A DNA stretch of 64,000 nt from Phycisphaerales bacterium (lineage in GTDB: Bacteria; Planctomycetota; Phycisphaerae; Phycisphaerales; SM1A02), in assembly GCA_029242715.1 (NCBI GenBank), contig JAQWTL010000007.1:248001-312000 (forward strand). The letters run 5' to 3'. Positions 26,790 to 35,969 of the stretch are shown piece by piece. Each line of letters begins with the position of its first letter. Within the stretch, counting starts at the first letter, position 1. Under the pieces are notes generated by a model. It did no database searches. It was not told the DNA's origin and saw only the letters and a list, made by a program, of their open reading frames with translations. The translations under genes and the position numbers were made by a program.

Positions 26790-29162
26790 CTACTCCGTAG
26801 ACTTCTTCTTGTTCGACTTCTTTGTCGTGACCTTCTTACCCGCAGTTTTTTTGGCAGAAGAAGCACGCCCTGATGAATCTGGTTTCTTGCTGGCCCGGGC
26901 CTTCCCGGAAGTCGTCTTCTTTGCCAGTGCAGACTTCTTCTTGCCACGGCCACTCTTTTTGCGGCGAGTCTTGGCTTTCGCCGTTCCGCCTGGCTCGCTC
27001 CGTCTGCCGGAACTGGGCTGACGAGACTTGTTCTCGGTTTCCATCGCGTCGTTGCAAAGTGTCAGGAAGGTTCCATCAGATTCTGGTGTATTGGGTGTTG
27101 GATCGCTTGGCCTGATTCGTGTGTACACGCCATCTGAATGCATGGTCCAGGCATTCTGCCGATCTGCAACGTTGACATCAAGAATTCGCTTCAGACGCCG
27201 GCGAGAAGGCATGTCCTCGATTGGAACGACGACCTCGACACGACCATCAAGATTGCGCTTCATCCAATCAGCGGATCCGATGTACCAATGTCCTTGCAAG
27301 GGGTCCTGCTGACCATTTGCAAAGTGAAAGATCCGCGAGTGTTCGAGAAACTGACCGATGATGGACACGATCCGTATGTTCTCCGTGAGCCCGGGCATTC
27401 CTGGCTTCAGACAACAGAAACCACGAACCGAAAGATCGACCTGCACACCTGCCTGCGAAGCCTGAATGAGACGCGACATGATGCCGACATCTTCCATCTG
27501 ATTCATCTTCGCGATGATTCTGGAGGGCTGCCCTTTTTTTGCCGCTTCTATTTCAGCATCAATCAACTTGTAGAAAGTTGATCGCATCGTGATCGGCGCG
27601 ACCAGCAACTCTTTGAAATCCCTGTAACGGGATCGGCCCGTCAGGAAGTTGAACAACTCGATCAGATCCCCTGTGATTTCAGGGCGAGCTGTCAACAAAC
27701 CAACATCGGAATACAGGCGGGCGGTGCCAGAGTGGTAATTGCCGGTTCCAATATGTCCATAAGCTCGTAACTTCGACCCCTCTCGCCGCACAACCAAAGA
27801 CGTCTTGGCATGTGTCTTGAGGTCCAGGATGCCGTAGGCGACGTGGATGCCATGCTTTTCAAGCAATCTCGTGAGCTGAAGATTCTTGTCCTCGTCAAAT
27901 CTGGCACGAAGTTCAACGATGCAGGAGACCTGCTTCCCGCTGTCCGCCGCTCGAATGAGATTGGCAATGAAAGATGATTCGATGTCTGTTCGATACAAAC
28001 ATTGCTTGATGGCCAGAACGTTCGGATCTACTGAGGCAGCATGGATGAATCGTTCTACCGAACTGTCAAAGGATTCATATGGATGATGAACAAGCACATC
28101 CTGTTCACGAATGACACTGAAAATGTCCGCATCAGCATCTTTCAAACTTGGTGGCGTAACAGGAGACCACCTTGGCATCCGAAGGTCGGGGCGATCGATC
28201 TCGCAGATATCATTGAGTGAGGTGTAATCAAGCAGGCCATCTCTCGCATAGTGAGACTCGGCTTCCAACTCCAGTTCCTCGAGGAGGAGTGAAACGATGT
28301 CTTCGGAAAACGCTCGGGGTGTTTCCAGCCGAACCGCCTCGGCAAATCGTCTGTGTCGAAGAGATTCCTGGACGAACTCCATGAGATCCTCGATGTCCTC
28401 GTCATCCTCTTCCAAACCCGCCCCGCGAGTCACACGAAACAGAAGTGAATCATGGATTTCCATGCCCGGGAAGATTTCATGAAGGTTGTGCCGGATGACA
28501 TCACAAGTCGAGATCACTGTTGCCGGCGTCGGCCCATCCATACCGGCCACATCGCCTTCCGAAGGCACACGAATCCAACCTGGGAGTCCATCTGGAACTT
28601 TCACACGAGCAAATCGTCGCGATGAACTTCCCGGCTCTGAAAGCAACACACCCAGACTCAAGGACAAATTTGAGATGAACGGAAATGGATGCCCTGGGTC
28701 AACCGCCAGTGGCGTCAGAATGGGAAACACCATCTCATGGAACCAGGTATCAACGCGGCCACGCTGTTCATGATCAAGTGACTTCCAGTCCGAGACCATG
28801 ATTTTTTCGGATTCGAGTGTGGGCAGAATCGATTTTTTCCATAAAGAAGCCTGCCGATCCTGCAACCCAAGAACCTCTTCGCGACACGCTTGCATTTGCT
28901 GCCGCACAGTCAACCCGTCGTGAGTCCGCTTTTCCGCCCCTGAGTCAACTCGATTTTGCAGAAGCGCGATTCGCTTCATGAAGAACTCATCGAGATTCGA
29001 ACTGCTGATGCCAAGAAATCTCATGCGATCAAACAGGGGTAGATCAAGATCCTCTGATTCAGCAATCACACGCCGATTGAATTTCAGCCATGCAAGATCT
29101 CGCCCCAGAAAATTGGAGGGATCATCCGCTGCTGTGATGTTGTCTTGTTCAAAGGGTGTCAT
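26790..29162 (-). CDS. ppk: Polyphosphate kinase 1 with lysine-rich C-terminal tail
   Basis: 790 residues; the catalytic core ends near 705. It has the PPK1 order: N-terminal FLGRDLAWLKFNRRV, head-domain residues, then two phospholipase-D-like domains with the phospho-acceptor histidine in LKTHAKTSLVVRREG and YGHIGTGNYHSGTARLY. PPK1 makes polyphosphate from ATP. The last 81 residues are not part of the family: 30 are Lys or Arg, in Ala/Ser/Thr-spaced clusters like a histone H1 tail. It sits 51 bases downstream of the NagB/PIG-L gene and just before sixA. Confidence 0.92.
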   Translation of the reverse strand: MTPFEQDNITAADDPSNFLGRDLAWLKFNRRVIAESEDLDLPLFDRMRFLGISSSNLDEFFMKRIALLQNRVDSGAEKRTHDGLTVRQQMQACREEVLGLQDRQASLWKKSILPTLESEKIMVSDWKSLDHEQRGRVDTWFHEMVFPILTPLAVDPGHPFPFISNLSLSLGVLLSEPGSSSRRFARVKVPDGLPGWIRVPSEGDVAGMDGPTPATVISTCDVIRHNLHEIFPGMEIHDSLLFRVTRGAGLEEDDEDIEDLMEFVQESLRHRRFAEAVRLETPRAFSEDIVSLLLEELELEAESHYARDGLLDYTSLNDICEIDRPDLRMPRWSPVTPPSLKDADADIFSVIREQDVLVHHPYESFDSSVERFIHAASVDPNVLAIKQCLYRTDIESSFIANLIRAADSGKQVSCIVELRARFDEDKNLQLTRLLEKHGIHVAYGILDLKTHAKTSLVVRREGSKLRAYGHIGTGNYHSGTARLYSDVGLLTARPEITGDLIELFNFLTGRSRYRDFKELLVAPITMRSTFYKLIDAEIEAAKKGQPSRIIAKMNQMEDVGIMSRLIQASQAGVQVDLSVRGFCCLKPGMPGLTENIRIVSIIGQFLEHSRIFHFANGQQDPLQGHWYIGSADWMKRNLDGRVEVVVPIEDMPSRRRLKRILDVNVADRQNAWTMHSDGVYTRIRPSDPTPNTPESDGTFLTLCNDAMETENKSRQPSSGRRSEPGGTAKAKTRRKKSGRGKKKSALAKKTTSGKARASKKPDSSGRASSAKKTAGKKVTTKKSNKKKSTE

Positions 29163-29213
29163 GTCACACTCTTCACTACCAACGCCTGCCCTGGTTGACC
29201 ACGATACATTCGC

Positions 29214-31193
29214 TCAAATCTGCCCTGATACTGTTTGTCGAGATCTCCCCGAAGCATCATGCTTCGATTTCGATGTCGAAGGATCCAAATGCCACTGCAC
29301 AAATGCCTCGATGGCTTCGTATTCAGCCAAACCAAGTTCATTGTAGACCGCCGCAGTAGACCTGTTTCTTTCTTCTGCCCTTTGCCAGAACTCCCTTGTA
29401 TCCGTTCCTGGAAACAAGGCCTTGTCCTTCTGTGATTCATGCTTGAAGATCGCATTGATCTTCTGTTGCAACTCCAGAGGACTCAACGGGACCGCCATTT
29501 CAATGTGTTCCGTCTCCCACTCCTGCCATGCGCCGCGGTAAAGCCAGGCCTCTGTGTTCTTGAACCAGTCCTGGCCACTCACACGTTGCATCGCCTCTTC
29601 CACCGCGGCAAGACAGGTTCGGTGCGTGCCATGTGGATCAGACAGGTCCCCTGCTGCGTACACCTGGTGCGGGCGGAGTTGTTGCAGGAGATCCGTGATG
29701 ATCTTGATATCAACTTCACCCAGAGAGGACTTTCTGACTCGACCGGTTTCATAGAAAGGCATGTCAAGGAAGTGCAGATGGCTGGCTTCTACTCCGCATG
29801 CTCTTGCTGCCGAACGCGCCTCGTTACGGCGAATAAGCCGCTTGATCATCTGAACTTCACGGCTGTCGATCTGGCCAGGCCGTTTTTTCCGTAGAAACGC
29901 ATCGACATGCTCATCGATCTCATCTATCCGAACATCCTCAATCCCAAATGAACGTGCATAATCCCTCACGAAATCAGCTGAACTGATGGCGTCATCATCA
30001 AACACCGCGATATTGCCGGATGTCTGATAAGCGATATGCACGTTGTGCCCCTGCTCGACAAGTCGCAGCAGGGTTCCGCCCATCGAAATGACATCATCAT
30101 CTGGGTGCGGCGAAAAGATGAGCACCGTCTTCGGAAAAATCCCATCTGCCGGTCGCGAGACATCTCCGTCCTGCTTCCGTCCCTCAGGCTTCCCGCCAGG
30201 CCAACCCGTGATCGTGCGCTGGAGTCTGCGAAAGACGTCCAGGTTGATGTCGTAAGCCGGTCCATGCTCTGCGAGCAGGTCCTGCAGTGAATTTTCGTTG
30301 TAGTCCTCGTCAGTCAGCTTCAACAATGGCTTCCCCAGCAGCTTTGCCAACCAGATCGAAGCGGAGTAGATGGTGGAGGAATCCCATTCAACCTTGCCGA
30401 GCGTCCAGGGGCAGCAAAAACGTGTCAATGACGCAGCAGCCGCTTCATCCAGAAACACTTTCGCATCTGGATGTGATTGGAGAAATGACGCCGCAACTGA
30501 TTCGGTCATCGGATCTTCAACAGCCGATCTGATGACCTCCGCCTTGCGCTCGCCAAATGCCATGAGGCAAATTTGACGAGCATCAAGAATGGTTCCGACT
30601 CCCATCGTGATCGCTCTTCTCGGCACATTCCGTTCGCCAAAGAAATCACTGGCAGCATCAATACGGGTAGTTCCATCAAGCGTGATCAAACGTGTTTGGC
30701 TCCGGCGACCAGAGCCTGGTTCATTGAAACCAATGTGCCCGGTTCGGCCAATGCCCAGAATCTGGATGTCAATCCCGCCCGCACTTTGAATGGCTTCTTC
30801 ATAAGCAAGGCAGAAATCAGCAACGTCAGCCTCTGCAACCATCCCATCTGGAATATGAACATTTGAGGGATCAATGTCTATGTGGTCAAACAGGTGCTCA
30901 TGCATGAACCGTCGATAGCTCTGAAGTGCCTCCGGATGCATCGGGAAATACTCATCCAGGTTGAAGGTCACGACGTCGGCAAATGACAGCCCCTCCTCGG
31001 CATGCCGCCGAACAAGCTCCTCATAAACGGTCATTGGTGTGGAGCCGGTTGCCAATCCCAGCACGCAGTTGCGTCCTGCTTTACGACATTCCTGAATAGT
31101 CCATTGGATCTGATCAGCAACAGCCAGCGAAACCTCATGGGGATCACTGAAGGCCTGGATCGGAATCCGCTCACGAGCAGCAATATCGTGCAT
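29214..31193 (-). CDS. nagB: Glucosamine-6-phosphate deaminase fused to a PIG-L/LmbE deacetylase domain
   Basis: 659 residues from the ATG at 31193 with AAGGG 6 bases upstream; an ATG at 31199 is the alternative. Residues ~15-275 are NagB-like: LGLATGSTPMTVYEEL, FNLDEYFPM, and GIGRTGHIGFNEPGSG, where a Thr stands in place of the Asp of classical NagB. Residues ~370-600 are a PIG-L domain with the metal site SPHPDDDVISMGG and a YAAGDLSDPHGTHR histidine motif. Such fusions are known in Bacteroidetes and Planctomycetes and could combine deacetylation with deamination of an amino sugar. A terminator candidate for another minus-strand transcript lies just upstream at 31274-31308. Confidence 0.85.
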   Translation of the reverse strand: MHDIAARERIPIQAFSDPHEVSLAVADQIQWTIQECRKAGRNCVLGLATGSTPMTVYEELVRRHAEEGLSFADVVTFNLDEYFPMHPEALQSYRRFMHEHLFDHIDIDPSNVHIPDGMVAEADVADFCLAYEEAIQSAGGIDIQILGIGRTGHIGFNEPGSGRRSQTRLITLDGTTRIDAASDFFGERNVPRRAITMGVGTILDARQICLMAFGERKAEVIRSAVEDPMTESVAASFLQSHPDAKVFLDEAAAASLTRFCCPWTLGKVEWDSSTIYSASIWLAKLLGKPLLKLTDEDYNENSLQDLLAEHGPAYDINLDVFRRLQRTITGWPGGKPEGRKQDGDVSRPADGIFPKTVLIFSPHPDDDVISMGGTLLRLVEQGHNVHIAYQTSGNIAVFDDDAISSADFVRDYARSFGIEDVRIDEIDEHVDAFLRKKRPGQIDSREVQMIKRLIRRNEARSAARACGVEASHLHFLDMPFYETGRVRKSSLGEVDIKIITDLLQQLRPHQVYAAGDLSDPHGTHRTCLAAVEEAMQRVSGQDWFKNTEAWLYRGAWQEWETEHIEMAVPLSPLELQQKINAIFKHESQKDKALFPGTDTREFWQRAEERNRSTAAVYNELGLAEYEAIEAFVQWHLDPSTSKSKHDASGRSRQTVSGQI

Positions 31194-31273
31194 TGCCATC
31201 CCTTTCAGAATCACCCAGCCTAACAGGCAGCAACGGGGGCTCTGAGTGGCCTCTTGAAGCTTGAAAAGCCTCT

Positions 31274-31308
31274 AAAAAAAACCGGCCGCGGCCTGTAGGC
31301 CGCGACCG
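31274..31308 (-). terminator. Rho-independent terminator for an unknown leftward transcript
   Basis: Read on the minus strand, a perfect 8-base stem (CGCGGCCT / AGGCCGCG, loop AC) extends by further G-C pairs beyond one mismatch. It is followed by eight T residues (31281-31274). The nearest upstream minus-strand coding stop is 447 bases away at 31755. Confidence 0.75.
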
Positions 31309-31754
31309 ACGCTCGGAAGTCCATGCTCAAATTGAGCATGATTTGTTCAAGGAAGGCTTCTCAGCAATGTGAGTGCCTCGCCTGAAGCTGGTCAACCCAA
31401 AATCCTCGACATCTCAACGAAACCTGGTGGAGGGCCAGGCTGCGAAGTATCCCCCCTCCAGAAATCCTGGATTCGGTCCCCTCGCTCCACTGTGATGCCG
31501 GTCCATGATTTGAACCGCCAACGTTACTTAATCCTAAGCCCTCCCAACCCTGCGGCAAGCACGTAATCCGATGGAACCTCAAAAGAGCTCTCTGCATCTC
31601 AAAAACCGCAATCAAAGCCCCATAAACGCGACTGTTTATCGTTGGCTACAACTGGCTTGTTCACAATTCATCCCCCGATACTCCTGGTAGGAATGGCAGG
31701 TTTGGAAATCTTGCCTTGCTAGGCAGGCCCCTGGCATGAAGATTCACCTCAAGA
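31309..31754 (-). other. Gene-free stretch with hairpins, candidate structured RNA
   Basis: No credible coding frame: an 84-residue frame at 31361-31615 has a TTG start, no ribosome site and no family look. Two features stand out. CATGCTCAA-A-TTGAGCATG is a perfect inverted repeat at 31322-31340. An 11-pair helix, with one mismatch and one G-T pair, joins 31424-31434 to 31451-31461. With the T-rich terminator at its left end, the stretch could encode a leftward non-coding RNA of up to ~450 bases, or be a long 3' leader of the peptidase mRNA. I tested it by eye against tmRNA, RNase P RNA and SRP RNA without a match. Confidence 0.3.
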
Positions 31755-32657
31755 TCACGACCAGATGTCTGCCCCGAAGCGGCCCATTGAATCTGCTGCA
31801 CCGCGATACATGCCCTCGCAATTGAAAGGCATGGCAATCGTTCCTTCTGTATCGACCGCAATCATTCCCCCGCTCCTTGCTGGCAGCCCCTCATGAACCA
31901 TCTGTTGCATGGCCACTTCGAGCTTCTCTGAACAAAATTCCAGCCGACAAGCCACTGTATGGGCTGCCACAGCTGCCATGAATGCTTCGCCATGGCCCGT
32001 ACTGGAGATCGCGCACCTTTGATCTGCCCATGTTCCCGCACCAATGGTTGGCGTATCGCCAATTCTTCCGCACGGCTTGCCTGTACGACCGCCTGTTGAG
32101 GTTGCCGCAGCCAGGTTTCCTTGCATGTCCAGGGCAACGGCCCCAACTGTGGCAGGCCCCTTTGCATCAGCCTCATCTGCGGTCGATTTCCACTTCTTCC
32201 ATTGTTCTTCTCGTAAATCAGTTCGAAACCAATCATTGGCCACCCGATCAAGGTCTTCTGCCAGTCGCTCTGCAGCATCTCCTGCAAGAAGAACATGCGG
32301 GGAGCGATCAAGAACAAATCGTGCCAGACGAATGGGATTTCGAATTGTTTCCAAGAGGCAGACCGCGCCACAGGCTCCAGAATGGCCCGCCATGATGGCC
32401 GCTTCTAGTTCATGTGTACCTGCAGCAGTCAAAACCGCTCCTTTGCCTGCATTGAACTCCGGCGCCTCTTCCAGGCCCACGACCGCCTGCTCAACGGCAT
32501 TCAGGGCCGATTCGCCTCGAGACAATTGTTCGCGAGCAGATGCCAGCACGGCCTCAAGACGACTGATGCGTACCGCCGCCGCCTTCGGATCAAGGGTGCG
32601 CTCAATGACACCAGCACCCCCGTGAATAGCCACTGCCCACTTGTTCATGCTCGCCAT
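31755..32657 (-). CDS. iaaA: Isoaspartyl peptidase/L-asparaginase (Ntn-hydrolase, plant type)
   Basis: 300 residues from the ATG at 32657, 7 bases after a TACCAT hexamer. It opens with WAVAIHGGAG, the family N-terminus. The precursor is cut before the Thr of GPATVGAVALDMQGN near residue 170, which becomes the nucleophile of the beta chain. The following ATSTGGRTGKPCGRIGDTP supplies the substrate-binding Arg and Gly residues, and SSTGHGEAFM is present near residue 220. The enzyme removes isoaspartyl residues from dipeptides and hydrolyses asparagine. An earlier ATG at 32666 overlaps the -10 hexamer and is less likely. Confidence 0.88.
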   Translation of the reverse strand: MASMNKWAVAIHGGAGVIERTLDPKAAAVRISRLEAVLASAREQLSRGESALNAVEQAVVGLEEAPEFNAGKGAVLTAAGTHELEAAIMAGHSGACGAVCLLETIRNPIRLARFVLDRSPHVLLAGDAAERLAEDLDRVANDWFRTDLREEQWKKWKSTADEADAKGPATVGAVALDMQGNLAAATSTGGRTGKPCGRIGDTPTIGAGTWADQRCAISSTGHGEAFMAAVAAHTVACRLEFCSEKLEVAMQQMVHEGLPARSGGMIAVDTEGTIAMPFNCEGMYRGAADSMGRFGADIWS

Positions 32658-32664
32658 GCCCGGC

Positions 32665-32670
32665 ATGGTA
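32665..32670 (-). promoter_or_regulatory. -10 element of the isoaspartyl peptidase gene
   Basis: The minus-strand TACCAT ends 7 bases before the ATG at 32657. This is the leaderless spacing seen for several other genes here. Confidence 0.4.
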
Positions 32671-32737
32671 GCGCAGCGAGGGCCCAGGAGCCTCCCAAAG
32701 GATCCTCTCTTGAAAAAGGTATGATCAAAGCAGCACC

Positions 32738-34168
32738 ATGAACCGTAGAACAGACTGGTTTCGCTGGATCATGATGGCCGTTCTTGCGGTCGTCGCTGTT
32801 TACTTCTTCCTGTTCGCCAATTCCGGGATTCCCCAGCCGCCTGTCCCTTCCGAAGGCACGGTCAAGGACCCGATCCTGGCATCAACGATCAGCAATCAGA
32901 TTCACAACGTCAATCAATCCCCCACGGACCTCGGGCTTCGCCTGAGGCTCTGCATGATCTACGACGCCAATGGGCTCGATACCTTGGCCATGGATTGCTA
33001 CGAGCAACTCACCGAACTGGTACCGGATCACCCGCGTGCCTGGTACCAGATTGCTCACTTGCACCAGCGTGAAGGTGACGCTGATCTGGCCATGGAAAAC
33101 ATGCAATTGGCCGCTTCAAAAGCCAAGGACGCCCAGTTGCCCAACTGGCAACTGGGGCAGATGCAGATTGCAGCCGGCAGGCCCCGGGAAGCCCTTCAAA
33201 CATTAGAACTCGCACGTGAACAACTTGGTGACATGCCTGAGTTCCTCCTGACGACCATGCAAGCACATGTTGATGTGGGCAATCATGAAAAAGTGATTGA
33301 AATCGCTGCGTCCAACGATCTTGTCAACTCCAGCGTTGCTCCTTACGTACAGCGGATTCTTGCTCAAGCTCATGAGCAACTCGGCAATGAAACTGAAGCC
33401 GCCAATGCTCGATTGCTCGCCGCCCAGGGGGCGCCTCAACTGGTCGACTCCTGGATGGTTGAAGTGGCGCAGCAACGAGCCGATCTGTCCATCTTGCAAT
33501 CTAGAATCGCCGCAACCATGCGGGCCAAGAAATGGGCCGAGGCCATGAACATGCTTGACCTGCTTCATCAGTATGAAAAGCCCAGCAGGGAAACGAAGCT
33601 GATGGAGATCACGTGCATGGCTCAGAGCGGTTCTCCTGAAGAAGCGCTGCAAAAAGTCGAAGTGATGATGGCGGACTCGCCTGGAGATCAGCAATTGATA
33701 CTCGCCAAAGCTGCGATGCAATTGCAGATCGGGGATCTCCGACAAGACCCCTCCCAGTACGAGTTCGTTATTGAAGCAGTTGAACCGATTCTTGATGATA
33801 ATCCTGGCGACCTCAGGGCCATGGCAATCTACCTGCGAGGCTTACGCCTTCTCGGGCGAACCAACGAAGCCCTGGCGGCCTGCCGTGCTGCATGGGCTTC
33901 ACAGCCTCAACAGATCGGACCCTTGCTGGTTGCGGCTGATCTGATTCGTACGAATGATGCATGGGCTGGAAATGATGACCTCCTGCGGAGCTTATGGATG
34001 GCGCAACCCAACCATCCAACTGCAGGCGCCATGCTGGCGTTGTCCCTGGCAGCAGATGGCCGTGTCGATGAAGCACGAATGATCGTTGAGGATCTGAACA
34101 ATGCTTCACTTGATGCAGAGATGTTGAACAAGGCACGTGATGCGGTGAATGCCGCCCAGGCACCCTGA
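32738..34168 (+). CDS. Membrane-anchored TPR protein
   Basis: 476 residues. One transmembrane helix (residues ~10-27, IMMAVLAVVAVYFFLFA) anchors a large soluble part of helical tetratricopeptide-like repeats, for example LAMDCYEQLTELVPDHPRAW and AWYQIAHLHQREGDADLAM. A Pro-rich linker (PQPPVPSEG) follows the anchor. No enzymatic motif is seen. TPR proteins usually hold partners together. The amidase gene begins 8 bases after the stop, so the two are co-transcribed and their products may act together in the envelope (inference). Confidence 0.75.
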   Translation: MNRRTDWFRWIMMAVLAVVAVYFFLFANSGIPQPPVPSEGTVKDPILASTISNQIHNVNQSPTDLGLRLRLCMIYDANGLDTLAMDCYEQLTELVPDHPRAWYQIAHLHQREGDADLAMENMQLAASKAKDAQLPNWQLGQMQIAAGRPREALQTLELAREQLGDMPEFLLTTMQAHVDVGNHEKVIEIAASNDLVNSSVAPYVQRILAQAHEQLGNETEAANARLLAAQGAPQLVDSWMVEVAQQRADLSILQSRIAATMRAKKWAEAMNMLDLLHQYEKPSRETKLMEITCMAQSGSPEEALQKVEVMMADSPGDQQLILAKAAMQLQIGDLRQDPSQYEFVIEAVEPILDDNPGDLRAMAIYLRGLRLLGRTNEALAACRAAWASQPQQIGPLLVAADLIRTNDAWAGNDDLLRSLWMAQPNHPTAGAMLALSLAADGRVDEARMIVEDLNNASLDAEMLNKARDAVNAAQAP

Positions 34169-34176
34169 GTAGCACC

Positions 34177-35949
34177 ATGGATCCAGCACTTGCACGCCGT
34201 AGGTTCCTAGCTTTCATGGCAGCGGCCTCGACGACCAGTTTGGCTTCATGCGCCAGAACGGCCAGCCTCACTTCTTCTTCCAATCATGATGAAGACAAAT
34301 CGGCTCTGCCTGGACAGGCTGCCGAGGTTGAATCAAGCGGATCAACTACTGGCCAGGACATCACGCCAGAAACCATCGCCCATGCAGAACGCCTGGCTGG
34401 TGTCTCCTATACACCCGCAGAAAGAGCCTTGATTGCTCAGACGATTGGCGATCAGATCGGAATGATTGAACAGCGTGTCAGGAACCTGGACATGCCTGAC
34501 ACGCTCTACCCGGCCATGATCTTCAATCCGATTCTGCCTGGACAAAGTCTTCGGCCTGTTACTACCTCGGGCAATCCAGATGATCTTCCGGCAACGAACC
34601 GGCCACTTCCCTCAGACAGTGTCGAGATTGCCCACGCTTCCATCGCCGAGCTTTCACACTGGATCAGATCCAAACAGATCACAAGCCGTGAACTCACGGC
34701 CCTCTACCTGGCGCGCCTGAAGAAACATGATCAGGATCTCAAGTGCGTTGTCACGCTCATGGAAGCAAGTGCGATGAAACAGGCTGATCGAGCAGACCGT
34801 GAACTGGGTAACGGCCGCTATCGCGGTCCACTTCATGGCATACCGTGGGGCGCGAAGGATCTCCTTGATACAGCAGGCACTCGAACGACATGGGGCGCCT
34901 CAACCAGCAAGAACCGGACTCCTCGTTCAACCGCCGCCGTCATCAAAAGGCTCGAGGATGCCGGCGCGGTCCTTGTTGCAAAGCTCTCACTTGGAGCATT
35001 GGCTTACGGCGACATCTGGTACGGAGGACGAACGAACAATCCATGGAACCTCGATGAGGGGTCAAGTGGCTCAAGCGCAGGATCAGCAGCTGCAACCGCT
35101 TCTGGCCTGGTCGGATTCTCACTGGGAACCGAAACCTGTGGATCGATCATTTCCCCATCGCTTCGCTGTGGGACCGTTGGGTTGCGCCCCACCTTCGGTC
35201 GAGTTCCTCGTGATGGCGCAATGGCACTCTGCTGGTCGCTGGACAAGATCGGCCCCATCGTGAGACATGTTGATGATGCCGCACCGATCCTTGCAGCCAT
35301 CAATGGCGCAAGCCCCGGGGATCCCTCATCCGTAACTCAGCCATTGCACTGTGATGCTTCGGCAAATGCTCGCGGCTTGCGTGTTGGCTACAACCCTGCT
35401 TGGTTCTCTGATGATGAAACCGGCAGGATTGAAATGAAAGCAGTCGCTGCTCTCCGCGCAGCAGGTGCTGAACTTGTTGAAATCACGCTCCCGGACTGGC
35501 CCTGGGACGCCTTGTTCATGATCCTTCTGTCTGAGGCTTCCGCCGCATTCGAATCCCTGACTCGAAGTAATCGCGATGATGAACTTGCCTGGCAGGAACC
35601 AGAAGCCTGGCCGAACACCTTCAGGCAGTCCTGGTTCATTCCCGGGCCCGAACTTGTCCAGGTTGATCGGTTCCGACGACAGTGCATGGAGCACTTTGCA
35701 TCAGTCTTCGATTCAATCGACGCGATCATCGCGCCATCCTTCGCCCAGGGATTGATCATCTCGATGAACTGCACTGGCCATCCATCCCTTACGGTCCCAG
35801 TTGATCTGAAGGAAAGTGGAAGTCCACACGGTGTCACCATGATCGGACGTCTCTTCGACGAAGGGACGTTGCTCAGGCTTGGTCGATCGATCGAGACGTC
35901 CTGCTGGAGAACCCGGCCACGACATCCGCTCTCAAGAAAGATGGCCTGA
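34177..35949 (+). CDS. Amidase-signature enzyme, predicted Tat-exported lipoprotein
   Basis: 590 residues. The N-terminus ARRRFLAFMAAASTTSLASC carries a twin-arginine signal and a lipobox Cys near residue 25, so the folded enzyme is probably exported and lipid-anchored. The catalytic Lys is in GIPWGAKDLLDTAGTRTT near residue 228; the cis-Ser and Ser nucleophile are in EGSSGSSAGSAAATASG near residue 300. An extra N-terminal domain of ~130 residues (ERLAGVSYTPAERALIAQ) precedes the core; it is known in some exported amidases. Although related to GatA, it has no GatB/GatC neighbours, so the substrate is probably a small amide or a cell-wall component. Confidence 0.82.
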   Translation: MDPALARRRFLAFMAAASTTSLASCARTASLTSSSNHDEDKSALPGQAAEVESSGSTTGQDITPETIAHAERLAGVSYTPAERALIAQTIGDQIGMIEQRVRNLDMPDTLYPAMIFNPILPGQSLRPVTTSGNPDDLPATNRPLPSDSVEIAHASIAELSHWIRSKQITSRELTALYLARLKKHDQDLKCVVTLMEASAMKQADRADRELGNGRYRGPLHGIPWGAKDLLDTAGTRTTWGASTSKNRTPRSTAAVIKRLEDAGAVLVAKLSLGALAYGDIWYGGRTNNPWNLDEGSSGSSAGSAAATASGLVGFSLGTETCGSIISPSLRCGTVGLRPTFGRVPRDGAMALCWSLDKIGPIVRHVDDAAPILAAINGASPGDPSSVTQPLHCDASANARGLRVGYNPAWFSDDETGRIEMKAVAALRAAGAELVEITLPDWPWDALFMILLSEASAAFESLTRSNRDDELAWQEPEAWPNTFRQSWFIPGPELVQVDRFRRQCMEHFASVFDSIDAIIAPSFAQGLIISMNCTGHPSLTVPVDLKESGSPHGVTMIGRLFDEGTLLRLGRSIETSCWRTRPRHPLSRKMA

Positions 35950-35969
35950 GCAGGACTATGCGTCTGCCA

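Noticed and set aside
31361-31615. 84-codon open frame on the minus strand in the gene-free stretch
   Set aside because: It starts with TTG, has no ribosome site and no recognisable composition or motif, and overlaps the predicted RNA helices.
31309-31754. tmRNA, RNase P RNA or SRP RNA
   Set aside because: A minus-strand CCCTCCACCA near 31424-31433 and GCCAACGAT near 31639 looked like tmRNA traits, but no T-arm, tag ending in ALAA or 5' acceptor strand could be fitted. RNase P and SRP consensus sequences were also absent.
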